In this document: positions 1-10,326 of the stretch, in pieces
Position numbering within the stretch: the stretch's first letter is position 1
How the letters are laid out: every line of letters starts with the position of its first letter
NCBI GenBank assembly: GCA_020536535.1
Contig: JAHLWZ010000185.1
Coordinates: 1 to 64,000, forward strand
From: Pelomyxa schiedti
Lineage: Eukaryota; Evosea; Pelobiontida; Pelomyxidae
Reading direction: 5' to 3'
DNA: 64,000 nt
Notes under the pieces: model-generated
Told to the model about the DNA's origin: nothing
Databases searched by the model: none
Seen by the model: the letters and a program-made list of their open reading frames with translations, nothing else
Position numbers and translations under genes: made by a program

Positions 1-2
1 CT

Positions 3-932
3 GGCTTTTCATCATCCCCATCTATTCCAATTGTGTCCCAACCTTTATTCACGCCACCTCTTTTGCCCACGGCCGCTACGACGCCACCGGCATCATCCCC
101 AGTGTACATATCACAAAACCCGAGGACACCAGGATCCGCCACTTCAGCTCAGCATTCTACTTCACCCCGGAATCTTCTATCTCCTCCTTCACTCAATCCC
201 TCTACCACACCAAAAATCCCAGCCACAATGTCACTTGCAACCAATTCCCCTCCACCAGGGCCACAACAACAGCACCATTTGTACACTGACCCCTCACTCC
301 GATTGATCCGCTGCAACAGTTTTCCTGATTACACGGAATTTGTGGATGATGACAAGGAGGCATTTATGAAATACCGCCTTCAGAAGCACATAAGCATGGA
401 CTCCCCCACAGCTTTTACCAACTTGCCGAGAAATGTTACATCGCCTCAATTGGTAGAATCGTAAGTTATTCCTTTCCCTCTGCTACCTTTAAAGCCAATC
501 TAATGCCACTACACACAAGGCTCCAGAGCACCCTGAGAATGTGGGGAACAAGCACCGATTCCATCCACGATCTTCTCAAGATTGTGATGAGGCATGTGAA
601 TACCGTAAGGGCTTCACAAGGTCTACCAATGCTAGTAGCAAGGTGTGCCCGCCCCCCCAATCCAAAAACCCAAATAGTAAAAGTCATTTGAAATCCTCTC
701 AAAATATTCGGTCTAAATTTAAACTAACTGCAATTCCAGCCTGAGACCACAACCGCGGCTGCAGCCTCCTCGTGAAACCACGACGAGACAAACGACCCAC
801 CTTTCAAATCCACTGCCAATCAACTACGCCACGGAATCACCCCTGCGCGAAACCAAGTTGGCGCCCACCCCGCAGCAGGTGGAGGAATTGCTCGATTTGG
901 CACTCTCTGAGATGTCACCTGAGGATAGTTAG
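3..932 (+). CDS. Ser/Pro-rich protein, 5'-truncated by the window edge
   Basis: The reading frame is open from the first bases without an ATG, so the gene starts upstream. Three exons fit: 3–460, 520–642 and 740–932. Donors are GTAAGT at 461 and GTGTGC at 643, acceptors are at 519 and 739, and the joined length (774 nt) is divisible by three. The first exon encodes a low-complexity stretch rich in Ser, Pro and Thr, then a less biased part (LIRCNSFPDYTEF). The last exon ends in an acidic, possibly helical tail (QQVEELLDLALSEM). I recognise no domain. The biased N-terminal part is probably disordered. The function is unknown; a regulatory or scaffold protein would be a guess. The splice model is well supported by frame continuity. 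Confidence 0.65.
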
Positions 933-1124
933 CTTGCTCATTTTTCTAACGGTTCAATCTTTAGCCTAGGTGCACAACAATACCCAATGTAATTACATAC
1001 AACCAACGTTGTAAAAAAAAAAAAGTCAATTACCTTATTTGTTGCTTCTTTACGAAATTTATGACTAGTTTACAAGGGTGCCCAGAAGATTTCCTTTTAT
1101 TTTTTGTTATCAAAGGGACAATAC

Positions 1125-4100
1125 TCAAAGCTTTGTCTTGTGGGCTCTGTAGGTTGCCAAATGAAGAGCTACACTGTTGCATAGAATATCAGTACTCAAG
1201 TCAAACACAACAAACCCTTTGCTGGTGCCCACGTGTTTGATGAAGCCAACAAATTTTTCATAGACGGAAATGAACGTTTGCTTCTCTTTGGATGTCAGGT
1301 GTAAGTGCACTCTAGTGTCCCCGTTTGGCAATGTGCTAAGCTGAGCACCTACTTGATTTATGTTGACTTTGGCAGCATCAGCCAGTGTTTGTATCACAAT
1401 GCTATCTACATACACCTCATTCCGTATTTTGAATACAAGAGCAAGATGTTCCAAAACAGTTGGATCCAACGGGCTCACGTGAAAGTCAAAAGGTACAGAG
1501 AATTTAGCGGGCTGACCTTCAGCACCGCATTGTACAAGTAAATCTTTGTTTTCCAGTGATAAGTTCCGCGCACCATCAATTCTGGCACCACGCAAAGTTA
1601 GCGGAAAGCGGCGTGGTAGAACCTGGTACAGCAAATACTGTGGTCCGTTGCTTGTATCCATCAAATGAAAAACCTTGACTTCGTGGCTGTCCGAACCAGC
1701 TGCAAGAAATTCGCCGGTTGGATTGAAAGTTACGCAAGTCACCAGGTTCTCCATTTGAATAACTTGCCGGCACTTACCATTGTTGGGATCATACAGTGCA
1801 ATACATTCTCCGATTACCACAGCAAGGCATTTCACGGAGCCAAATTTCACGCAACAGTAGTAGGTCTCGTGGGATAATTCTCGCGCGTGGCGAATTTCAG
1901 ATGTGTCAATCTGCAGAATAGATTTTCCCTTGTTGTCGTACAAGAAAACCCAGTCATTCTTCAACGTAGCAAGATGCCCATTTGTACAAAATGTAGGGCT
2001 TTCACCAACTAGAGTCTTAACTTTATTGCCGTGTTGATCCCACAATATGGTAATGCCTTTGTAATCTGAGGAAGCCAAGCGCCCATCAACACTAAATACA
2101 ACACTCACAACTCGGCTGTCATGCCCATGTAGGATCTGTACTTCTTCACTGTTTATGTTCCGCAGAACTATATCATTAGCCTTCCCAGCAGCAAGCAATC
2201 CATCTTTATTGAATGCCACTACTTTTTTCCCCCATTCAACACCTTTGATGGTTTGGGTTGGTTGCCCATTTGAATCCCACAACATTATGTCATCACCAGA
2301 GCAACATGCTGCCATGCGCCCATCCGGGCTGAATGCAATACAAGTAATCTGAAAGAGGCTCTCGAGGGTACTGAGACTGCGACCCCTGCTCACTTCCCAG
2401 AAGATTATTTTTCCACTTTTATCTCCAGAGGCCAGCGTTCCATTGGGTGCAAAGGTAACACATTGAACTTTTTTATCATGCACTATACTAAGGTTTTCTT
2501 GGGTCCCATCTTTACTAAGATTCCAGAGAATGACAGAACCATTATAGCTGCCAGATGCAAGCCGGTCGTGGCTAAGAAAAGCTACACCTACAATTTGTTT
2601 GTTATGCCCGCTCAGTACCTGGAGAATTTGCCCATCTGAATCCCACAGAATTACAAGATCATCATCGCCACCTGAAGCAAGTAGTCCATTGTGGCTGAAT
2701 GTTAGGCATGTGACAGCTTTCGTGTGCCTTTTTAAAGACTGTAGAATGTGACCCTCAGTCGTAGACAGAGTTATGACTCCATCCTCACTTCCTGAAGCAA
2801 TTCGGCCGTCTAGGCTAAAAGCCACTGTACGGGTACGGCTCTCACTGGGTGTAATTGACTGATATTCATGGTAGGCATGGTTTTTTGTCTTGCGCCACAG
2901 TGTAACACACCTGTCAAATCGGTTGGTGGTAACCAACTGTTCATTTGGTCCAAATGCAATGCTTGAGGTATCACTACAATATGGAAAGAAACTACCAGCA
3001 TCAATTTTATCTTTTCCTCCTGAGGCTAAATTGCCCTTGGCGCTATAGGAAAGACTGATTACTGCACCTTTATGCCTATGTCTCAGTGTTTCCAGAAGGG
3101 TTCCACTTGAGTCCCATAAGAATACATTTCCATCTTGATCGCCTGAGGCGAGCCCCCCATCGGGGCTATATGCAAGACATGAAATCCAGTTTGAATGTCC
3201 TTCGCAAATAGCAAGCCGTAGTCTTGTCAGGGAATTGAAGACGACAATCTTTGTATCACAACCAACTGCCAGCCTGGTTCCATCCCAGTTGGAGCAAAGA
3301 CAACGTACAGTCTTGAACTCAAAGTCGTCAAAGCTCAACCTAGAAAGTTCACCAAACCTCATTCCCTGCATATTTGCTTGTTGGAAGTCAGCCTCCGCCA
3401 AGTAACTTTGAGGCATGTGAATTTTAGATAGATCGGCAGAAGTAAATTTGGTACCATGTGCTATCATATGTGGAAGCCGTGCCTTGGGTAAGTAAGTGTA
3501 GGTAAAATCTTGGCCAGACAGGTTGATGCCCAAAGAATTCAGTAGAGTTATGGCATATGCCGCAATTGGACCTTCACTGGGATTTTTCCTGGAACTTTTT
3601 ATAAGCGAAAAGCAGCGATTGATGCAAGATGGTTTCTTATGAAACATTTCAGAGAGGAATTTTCCTATTGCTGGTTCGGAAATTACATGCTTGGGCTTGA
3701 GTTCTGTTTTAGGAGGTGCTAAAATGGGAGCCAGCAGTTTTGTTGGGTTGTCCAGAATACTTATCATGTATCTGGCAGCAAAGTACTCCAAAAATGATTT
3801 GTGCAGGAAACTGTAACGGTTCACCCCAATGGTCTGAAGAGGGCAACCACTTCTTGCTTGCAAAGTTTCGAGGTCATCATTGCTCAGATAACGAACCCAA
3901 GCCACATCAGGTTGTTGTGTGTAATCCACTTCACTGCACTGTGACATGTGCATAAAAATTGCAAGTCTTTGAGAAAAATCTTCAAAAGCGGCAATTGGGT
4001 CCCAATTTGCGGGTGTAGTAGTACCTTGCAATAGACGTCGCTCCTGCTTGGCAAACCAATACCTCATGAAACAATCATAGATGGCAGTTTTGTCTATTGA

Positions 4101-5915
4101 GCTGCCTGTTTTGTAGAACACCACAAGCTCACCCATGGCTTCCACCAAAAGGCGAAGCACAAATGGGTTAGTAATAAGCTCACTCAAACTGGGTAATTCT
4201 TGAATGTATTGTTGGTATTGAGCCAATGTGAAAGGGCGAGGCTGAGTGCAGTATTTACTAAGATAGGCATCGATTTGTTGCGCGGTAAAAGGAGCTAAAC
4301 GTACAATTTGCAATGAAGTCGCATCCTGTGGTGTGAACCAACTTTCATACCCAGGTGTGCAATACGAGGTTCGGCAAGTGATGATAACTTTTAATTGCGG
4401 CCACGTATCAAGTTCATTTGCTCTGTAAATATTTTCTTGCACAGCATCACCTATTTCATCATATCCATCAAGAAGAAGAATGACCTGGTGCATTTTCAGC
4501 TGGGTAGGATCGATGAAGTATTTTTCTTGAAGTGTTAGAGCTACGCATTTACCAATGGTAGGTCTTGAAAAGCGTTTCAGAGGAATAAAGATAACCATTG
4601 GTAGATGTGGGTTACGTTGTTTCGCTGTCAAACGTTGTTGTTCTTCATATAGAAGAGAAATCGATTTCCCAGAACCGGCATCACCAGTAATCAGCAAAAC
4701 GCGATGAGGATCAACCGGGTTGAGAAAAGTGTTAACAATATCTGGCAGAGGTGTCACTGTACTTGTTGATACAGGTGGAATATAAAAAAACAATTGCTCT
4801 AGTTCAGCTGCAGCTTCTCTTTTCCGTGCAAGGATCATGCTATCCAATGGATTTGGCTTTGATGCCGACCACATTGACTGTAGGTCTTCTGCGTAAATAG
4901 TACGAAGTGAATCACGTCGTTCTATCAACATCGTTGTTAATTCATCCACAGTATGACCCCCATGAAGAATGAAATTGTGTCCTCCGCGGCGATTGAAAAA
5001 ACCACGAATGGTAGCCTCATTCGTGTCAACTATCTCCTGCAGAGTGAGTATGAATTCCTGCTGTGCACTAGGTGGCAGGTTGCTGAATTGTAAAAACCTT
5101 TCAGCGTATTCACCCCCAGTGGCTATTCTAACATGTTTATTTGCGGCCAGAAATCCCCGTGCTTGTTCTTCTGGAGTGGGATCGGCTAGTGATGAATCCG
5201 TAAAGGCCTCCCCAGGGTCTATTTTTATTGTCTGGGCGCACTTGTGACCCCCTGGTGGCTCATCAGTCAGTACTTGGAATCCAACGTTCCCACCGCTTCC
5301 ACCGATGACGTCAATGTCATTTATGAGTGCTGCAACTGCCAGAATTCGGCCCAGGCCCCGTTCTGGCAATTTCTGACCCCGGAATGTGATTGTACCGTCA
5401 GAGCAAATAGGCTTTGTTGGATTGAAGTCCTCAACTCTCGAGTACGGGGTGAATCCATCCACAATTTCACTCATGACGTGGACACCCTGGTAGTCTTCGG
5501 CAAGAGGAATCGGGCCATAGATCAAATTTGTGAGTCTCTGCATCGAGATCTGTATCCTGGCCACCGGTGCCCCATAGTACGCGTAAATGTCACTCGCGAT
5601 CTTTTCCCTGCAAGCCGCGGCCTCGGTCTTCTCCGCGTGGATTCCGCGAAAAACCAAGCGGCCATCGGGCGTCTCCTCTGGGCCCCAGTCCCGAACCGGG
5701 TCGCATTTTCCCAGCCAAAGCCTGCCGGTCTCAGTCTCCAGAAAAACCCCGCTGCTCAGTGTGCTGCCGCCCAGTCTTGGCCTCCCAGTGTTGGTGAATT
5801 CCTTGTCCTTGCGTATTATTTCGTCAATGACATCCGGGTGCACATTCATTGTGGGTTGGTTTTCTCCAAGCCCTTTCAACGAGCACTCGACCTCGTCGGT
5901 GCCCGTTGCGCACAT
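1125..5915 (-). CDS. NACHT–pentapeptide–WD40 protein with a kinase-like N-terminal domain
   Basis: This is a single uninterrupted 1596-codon frame, unusual among intron-rich neighbours. Domains in order: residues about 45–290 resemble an atypical (HipA/PI3K-like) kinase fold, with a GGS-type loop, a DxxxxGGSGGNVGF segment and IDPGEAF in the place of a DFG-like metal site. A NACHT-type P-loop (GDAGSGKS) lies near residue 411 and a Walker B (LLLDGYDEIGD) near residue 484. A helical NACHT-associated region follows. Pentapeptide-like repeats (ADLSKI, ADFQQANMQGM) lie near residues 790–855, then about a dozen WD40 repeats with recurrent LASG…VILWD signatures to about residue 1390. STAND NTPases of this design usually act as ligand-triggered oligomerising switches, for example in immunity or cell death. 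The kinase-like assignment is inference, and catalysis is not shown. It is head-to-head with the NTPCR gene, with 72 bp between start codons. AATAAA-like bases follow the stop. Confidence 0.88.
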   Translation of the reverse strand: MCATGTDEVECSLKGLGENQPTMNVHPDVIDEIIRKDKEFTNTGRPRLGGSTLSSGVFLETETGRLWLGKCDPVRDWGPEETPDGRLVFRGIHAEKTEAAACREKIASDIYAYYGAPVARIQISMQRLTNLIYGPIPLAEDYQGVHVMSEIVDGFTPYSRVEDFNPTKPICSDGTITFRGQKLPERGLGRILAVAALINDIDVIGGSGGNVGFQVLTDEPPGGHKCAQTIKIDPGEAFTDSSLADPTPEEQARGFLAANKHVRIATGGEYAERFLQFSNLPPSAQQEFILTLQEIVDTNEATIRGFFNRRGGHNFILHGGHTVDELTTMLIERRDSLRTIYAEDLQSMWSASKPNPLDSMILARKREAAAELEQLFFYIPPVSTSTVTPLPDIVNTFLNPVDPHRVLLITGDAGSGKSISLLYEEQQRLTAKQRNPHLPMVIFIPLKRFSRPTIGKCVALTLQEKYFIDPTQLKMHQVILLLDGYDEIGDAVQENIYRANELDTWPQLKVIITCRTSYCTPGYESWFTPQDATSLQIVRLAPFTAQQIDAYLSKYCTQPRPFTLAQYQQYIQELPSLSELITNPFVLRLLVEAMGELVVFYKTGSSIDKTAIYDCFMRYWFAKQERRLLQGTTTPANWDPIAAFEDFSQRLAIFMHMSQCSEVDYTQQPDVAWVRYLSNDDLETLQARSGCPLQTIGVNRYSFLHKSFLEYFAARYMISILDNPTKLLAPILAPPKTELKPKHVISEPAIGKFLSEMFHKKPSCINRCFSLIKSSRKNPSEGPIAAYAITLLNSLGINLSGQDFTYTYLPKARLPHMIAHGTKFTSADLSKIHMPQSYLAEADFQQANMQGMRFGELSRLSFDDFEFKTVRCLCSNWDGTRLAVGCDTKIVVFNSLTRLRLAICEGHSNWISCLAYSPDGGLASGDQDGNVFLWDSSGTLLETLRHRHKGAVISLSYSAKGNLASGGKDKIDAGSFFPYCSDTSSIAFGPNEQLVTTNRFDRCVTLWRKTKNHAYHEYQSITPSESRTRTVAFSLDGRIASGSEDGVITLSTTEGHILQSLKRHTKAVTCLTFSHNGLLASGGDDDLVILWDSDGQILQVLSGHNKQIVGVAFLSHDRLASGSYNGSVILWNLSKDGTQENLSIVHDKKVQCVTFAPNGTLASGDKSGKIIFWEVSRGRSLSTLESLFQITCIAFSPDGRMAACCSGDDIMLWDSNGQPTQTIKGVEWGKKVVAFNKDGLLAAGKANDIVLRNINSEEVQILHGHDSRVVSVVFSVDGRLASSDYKGITILWDQHGNKVKTLVGESPTFCTNGHLATLKNDWVFLYDNKGKSILQIDTSEIRHARELSHETYYCCVKFGSVKCLAVVIGECIALYDPNNGKCRQVIQMENLVTCVTFNPTGEFLAAGSDSHEVKVFHLMDTSNGPQYLLYQVLPRRFPLTLRGARIDGARNLSLENKDLLVQCGAEGQPAKFSVPFDFHVSPLDPTVLEHLALVFKIRNEVYVDSIVIQTLADAAKVNINQVGAQLSTLPNGDTRVHLHLTSKEKQTFISVYEKFVGFIKHVGTSKGFVVFDLSTDILCNSVALHLATYRAHKTKL

Positions 5916-5987
5916 GACGGTTTGATCGTTATTTTTTTAAGATTCAAAAAGACACGTTTTTGATCAAATAAATCTCATTGTTGGCTG
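5916..5987. promoter_or_regulatory. Shared divergent promoter, NACHT and NTPCR genes
   Basis: Only 72 bp separate the start codons of two oppositely oriented genes, so both 5' UTRs and core promoters must lie here or extend into coding sequence. The segment is AT-rich. I see no certain TATA box. Confidence 0.45.
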
Positions 5988-6779
5988 ATGATAAGGAAGA
6001 AGCTGTTGTTGACTGGGAAGCCGGGGTCAGGGAAAACAACAGGTATAGAGGCAAATCAGTAGTGCCCAAGTCTGATGCAACAAAGCAATAAAGAGTGTGG
6101 TTAGAACACTGCAGCAGAGGGGTGTGGATTTAGCGGGAATAACTACTGGAGAAATACGGGACCCACGCAGCGGCGAAAGAGTTGGTTTTTCGTTTGACAC
6201 TTTGTCTCAAGGTTTTCAAAAAACGCCCTCCCTCCCTTCCGGGTTTTTCCCCTAATTTGCTTCAGGAACCACGGGAGAATTGTCTCACATTGGATTGAGA
6301 GGGCGAGTTCCGCTTTGCGTTGGAAAATATGGTGTCAACATTGCTGCTATTGACTCTACCATTGTGAATGAGCTACAGAGGCCATGCTCATTTTGTGTAA
6401 TTGATGAGATAGGTTAGTTGATTCCTCCATTTCTTCTCAAGTGCACAGCACTTAAAAACACAAAAATAACCTCAGCAAGGAAAGATGGAATGCCTGTCAC
6501 CTCGATTTTGTGAGTGTGTAGTCAAGTTGCTGGATAATCCCACACTACCTGTATTAGGTATTTCTATCTCACTGTTACGATTCACTTATTTGTATGCAGG
6601 TACCATAGCGCAAGTAGGCCCTCAATTCATTGAAGCAGTCAAAGTAAGTTACCAACCCACACGAAATTCCTTTTATTAATACTATCACCAAGGCAAGGAA
6701 GGATGTGCACGTAATTACATTGACTCCATCCAACAGAAATACGATCCCTGCACTCCTTTTGGCTGAACTTGGATTCTAA
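5988..6779 (+). CDS. Nucleoside-triphosphatase, NTPCR/THEP1 family
   Basis: Six short exons join in frame: 5988–6042, 6086–6211, 6266–6412, 6480–6557, 6600–6643 and 6693–6779. Introns are 42–67 nt with GT–AG ends. The product is about 178 residues, close to the usual family size. It starts with a Walker A (GKPGSGKTT) and continues with segments matching NTPCR: GVDLAGITTGEIRD, then VGFSFDTL, CVGKYGV, the Walker B CVIDEIGKME, then LPVLGTIA and VITLTPSNRN. Family members hydrolyse NTPs in vitro, and their cellular role is poorly defined. Nothing seems missing. The assignment is strong because every splice junction restores a family-conserved motif. Confidence 0.85.
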
Positions 6780-6850
6780 GCACCAAAGAAAAGAAAGCAT
6801 CCAAGACACTTTTTACTGTGGAGAAAAACTATAAATAAACCTTTTCTTAT

Positions 6851-9800
6851 TCACAAATGTTGGATGAGACTTACAACTTCCCCCACACCATTCCTCATGC
6901 AGCCTTCAACTTGTACAAAACCTTCCTTCCACCCCTTCATGGAACCCAGCTGTTGTACAACTTTCTTGGTGCCAAATAAGCTGTGTGCAACAACTTTGTC
7001 ACTGCTAAGTCCATGTCCCCATGTTACACACCTCAGTCCTCCAATTAGAATAATGTGGCACCTGTCAAGTATTACATTGTATACAACTCCACTGGGGTTC
7101 GGAACTTCTTCTGGTACTACGGCGGAATTCTTGAAGTTGCGTGCACATACCCAATGTCCATCATTCTCTAGGACAGGGTGATGTCCAGTTATGAGCAAAG
7201 AATGGCCAAGCCGGAGGAGTGGTTTTTGAGGTCTCTTCATCTCCACCAGACATAGTACCTTGGCTGTCCCATCCAGAACAGACACGGTATCACCTTTCCG
7301 CAGCTCGCTAATTGGTACAATGAGCTTTTTCCCATCAGGTTCAACCCTGAATACTTCACTTTGGGCACCAAAGCAACCACCACCTCCTCCGGCGTAATAG
7401 GTCTCCATCGGGGGTGGTGTGGGATCCCTGGCAACTGGAGTTGGTGAATAAGTACGAAAATCTGCTGGATCCGGCACCGGTGGCACCGGTTCTGGTTCTT
7501 CCTTTGGAATGGAAGGCGGTGGTGGTTCAAGTGTGATGAATATTTGACCACCCTGGTCTCGTTGTTGTTGGAACAACTTCCCTCCATAGAGTTGTAATCC
7601 TGGGTCCATGAAGTTTGTGCAGATCTGCATTTGGTGTGCCCGAATAATTGCACGCATATAATGCTTGCCCCATCTGTTGAATCTCTCTCTGGTCGTTAGG
7701 GCTTTATTCATCCTACCTCTGAGGTCAGCTCCAATTCCAACAATCCGCGGGTCATTTGAAATCGCTTCTATGGCACCAACAAGACTACAGAGGTTTGTCA
7801 ATTGTTCTTGTCCTGCTCTCTCCCCAGAAACTGCGTGCCGAACTATTTCAAATCCCTCAGTGACTAGCATATTACGGGCATATGCCGCAATTGAATCAGC
7901 TGTTGACATTAAGGAGGTACCGTTGACAATTGCGCGCTGTTCTTTCCCCTCCGCGTTTGAATATACCAGAACTGCTTCCAGGTATACCTCCCCTGGACTG
8001 ATGTTGGCCAAATCTAGGCCACAGACAACATCCCGTGACTGTCCATACTGCAGAGACCCCAGTGTAATAACTTTTCCCCAAACAGCATTCGTGACAGGCA
8101 CCTCACCAAGAACTGGGCCACTGAATACAGCACCGTTCTTTGGCATGAGATGCAAGCAAGAATTTTGTGTCATAGAGCTCAGTGCATTGGCAACCGCATT
8201 TACAAAGCATGTGCCGATAATCTTGGCGTCAGGGATAAATGAAAAAGTTCCTCCTCCTTCTGTAGCTATTTGTGTAAGAAGATCGCTGTCTAATGTATAA
8301 CTGGAAATTTGTTAAAAAAAAGAAATTTCGGATGGGGGAAACTACCCAAAGCCAAATGTGTTGAGTTGGAAATTGAAATCAGGGTGGCTCTCCTTGTACG
8401 TTTTTAGCTCGTGTATACATCCTCGTGGCGGGTTTATGTTTGGTTGTCCGTCTGTCAGCAAAAGTAAATACTTTCTTCTTGGATTACCCGTCGCGGGTGC
8501 ACGTAAGGCTTCCATTCCAGCTAGAAGTCCTTCCCAAATATTTGTGGAACCATTGGGACGCAACTCTTCCAGGGATAAAATTGCACACATTCTTCCATCT
8601 TCACTCATCTCGAGAAGAGGGAAGGACGTTACGGCGTAGTCATCAAAGGCAACGAGAGCAACCCTATCTTCAGGGGACAGTGTGTGAAGCACAGTCTTGA
8701 CTGCATGTTTCACCAAATCTAGTACAGAAAGACCTGACTTGCGCTTTGATGTTTCGTCATTCTCGTCTTGAAAGGTAGCCTCCTCACCCATTGAGCCACT
8801 TATATCCACAACACAACATATATCTATTGGCAGGCGAGTCATAAGGTCCGGCATTTTCACGGTTACAGCTACGTTGACTGAGTCATTAATCATTGCTATA
8901 TCCGAACATGGTGCCACAGTCAGTTGTATCAAGCTTGGAGTTTCAGGTTGTGAGCAGTCCTCATCATCCCAGCCATCAGACGATGGAGCATATTTTGGGA
9001 TCGAAGCTGGACTGGTGGGTGTGCATAGTGATGAAAAGTTTGCTGCTGAGCTGGATGTGGTGGTGTATACTGGCACTGATGGCAGTGTGGGTGCCGCTGT
9101 GAATAGAGGCGCTGATGCTGTCAGAGCTGGTGTTGGGGTCGGAACTGTTGCACTCACCTCTACATCAGCCAGTTGTAATACATTAGAGTTGTCAACTATC
9201 CCACAGGCAAAAACGCGCACAATTGTATCTATAGGCCGCCGGCAGATAGGGCACTCATTGCTTGAGTATTTGATGGCATTAAGGCACATTTCGCAGCCAC
9301 ATTGATGGCCACATGGTACGACAAGAAAATCCGCAGCCTCCATCATACACACAGAGCATTTGGGTTGGGCTCTTTGTGATGTAGTATTCGCAGGAATAGT
9401 AGGAGGTATTGGTACAGGTTCTAGTCGTGCAGTCAAGCAGGCAACTACTTCTGCATTTACTTCATCAATCGATCTTGAAGCATCCACCACCTGAATTTTA
9501 CCACCAAAAAATGGTAAAACCACACCAAGTTGTTCGCGGTATGCACGCAAACGCACTCGCACAGTTGAGGCATCATTATCATACCCTCTCTTCACAGTTC
9601 TAGATTTAACTCCCTCAGGAGGAGGTAAAAAGGTGGTATGATAAATAGCTCCAGTAAGCGGATCCAAGACTCGGCCCAATGCTCGCTGGACACATTTGTC
9701 ATCCTCCAATTCCAGTAAAATGACTCTCTCGACAGTAACACTCGACGAGAGTTGCTTGGCTTGGTTCATCGTGCGTGGGAACCCGTCTAAAAGAACGCCA

Positions 9801-10169
9801 CGTGTCAACGCATCAGGCATTTGCAGCCTCTCCTTGATAAGTCCCACAACAAGGTCATCTAATCGCAATGAGAACTCGGGAGTACTTAAGGAAACGAACC
9901 TGGAACGAAGTCCCCTCGTGAGATGTACTGTTCCACCCTTGTACCTAACGACGTGCGAGAAGAAACCGCCGCTCTGAATATATCTCCTGTCGAAACGTGC
10001 AACAACCTTGTAGAATGTGGGTGCTAGGAATTACGGGTGTTTGTTTATACATTTATTATTGTTGGAACGACAAGTACCCGTGAGATGCAGCCAATAACTT
10101 GCATTGAGTCCCCTTCCCCGCTCCCGGTGGCCCTGCTACTACAATAACACGTCCGGTGGCTGTTGTCAT
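6851..10169 (-). CDS. Adenylate kinase–RING–VWA–Hint fusion protein
   Basis: Four exons join in frame: 10169–10078, 10006–9900, 9858–8346 and 8300–6851. The total of 3162 nt is divisible by three and gives 1053 residues. The N-terminus is a complete adenylate kinase: P-loop GPPGAGKGTQ, LHVSTGDIFRAA, DGFPRT and a short LID (GRVLDPLTGAIYH). A C3HC4 RING follows (CSVCMMEAADF … CPICRRP), then a Ser/Thr/Pro linker. Next is a von Willebrand A domain with a MIDAS DISGSMG and the typical TDGQPN and FGFGY motifs, followed by its VWA-associated interior region. The protein ends with a Hint (hedgehog/intein-like) module beginning GGGGGCFGAQ and containing LLITGHHPV. RING–VWA and VWA–Hint pairings are known in protists; the added nucleotide kinase is the odd part. 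A role in ubiquitin ligation coupled to nucleotide sensing is inference. The exon junctions fall inside conserved motifs, so the fusion is well supported, though transcript evidence would settle it. Confidence 0.85.
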
Positions 10170-10326
10170 CGTCGGTTTTTTTTTTTGTGGTGTGTTGATT
10201 TTCGTTCAGCGTTTTCGTGTGTTCGCCGGTTATTTAAGGTGTCAAAACGAACGAAAGGAGGAAAAAGGAAAAGAGTACAATTTTTTGGCCATTTGTTGGA
10301 TTTGATTCCGAGTTGAGAGCGTAGGT

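Noticed and set aside
5244-5963. Long + strand frame antisense to the NACHT gene
   Set aside because: It is a shadow of the 1596-codon gene: it mirrors GC-rich codons, shows no domain and has no start context.
7665-8300. 211-codon + strand frame opposite the VWA/Hint gene
   Set aside because: The minus strand there encodes conserved VWA-associated and linker sequence; the + frame has no recognisable motif.
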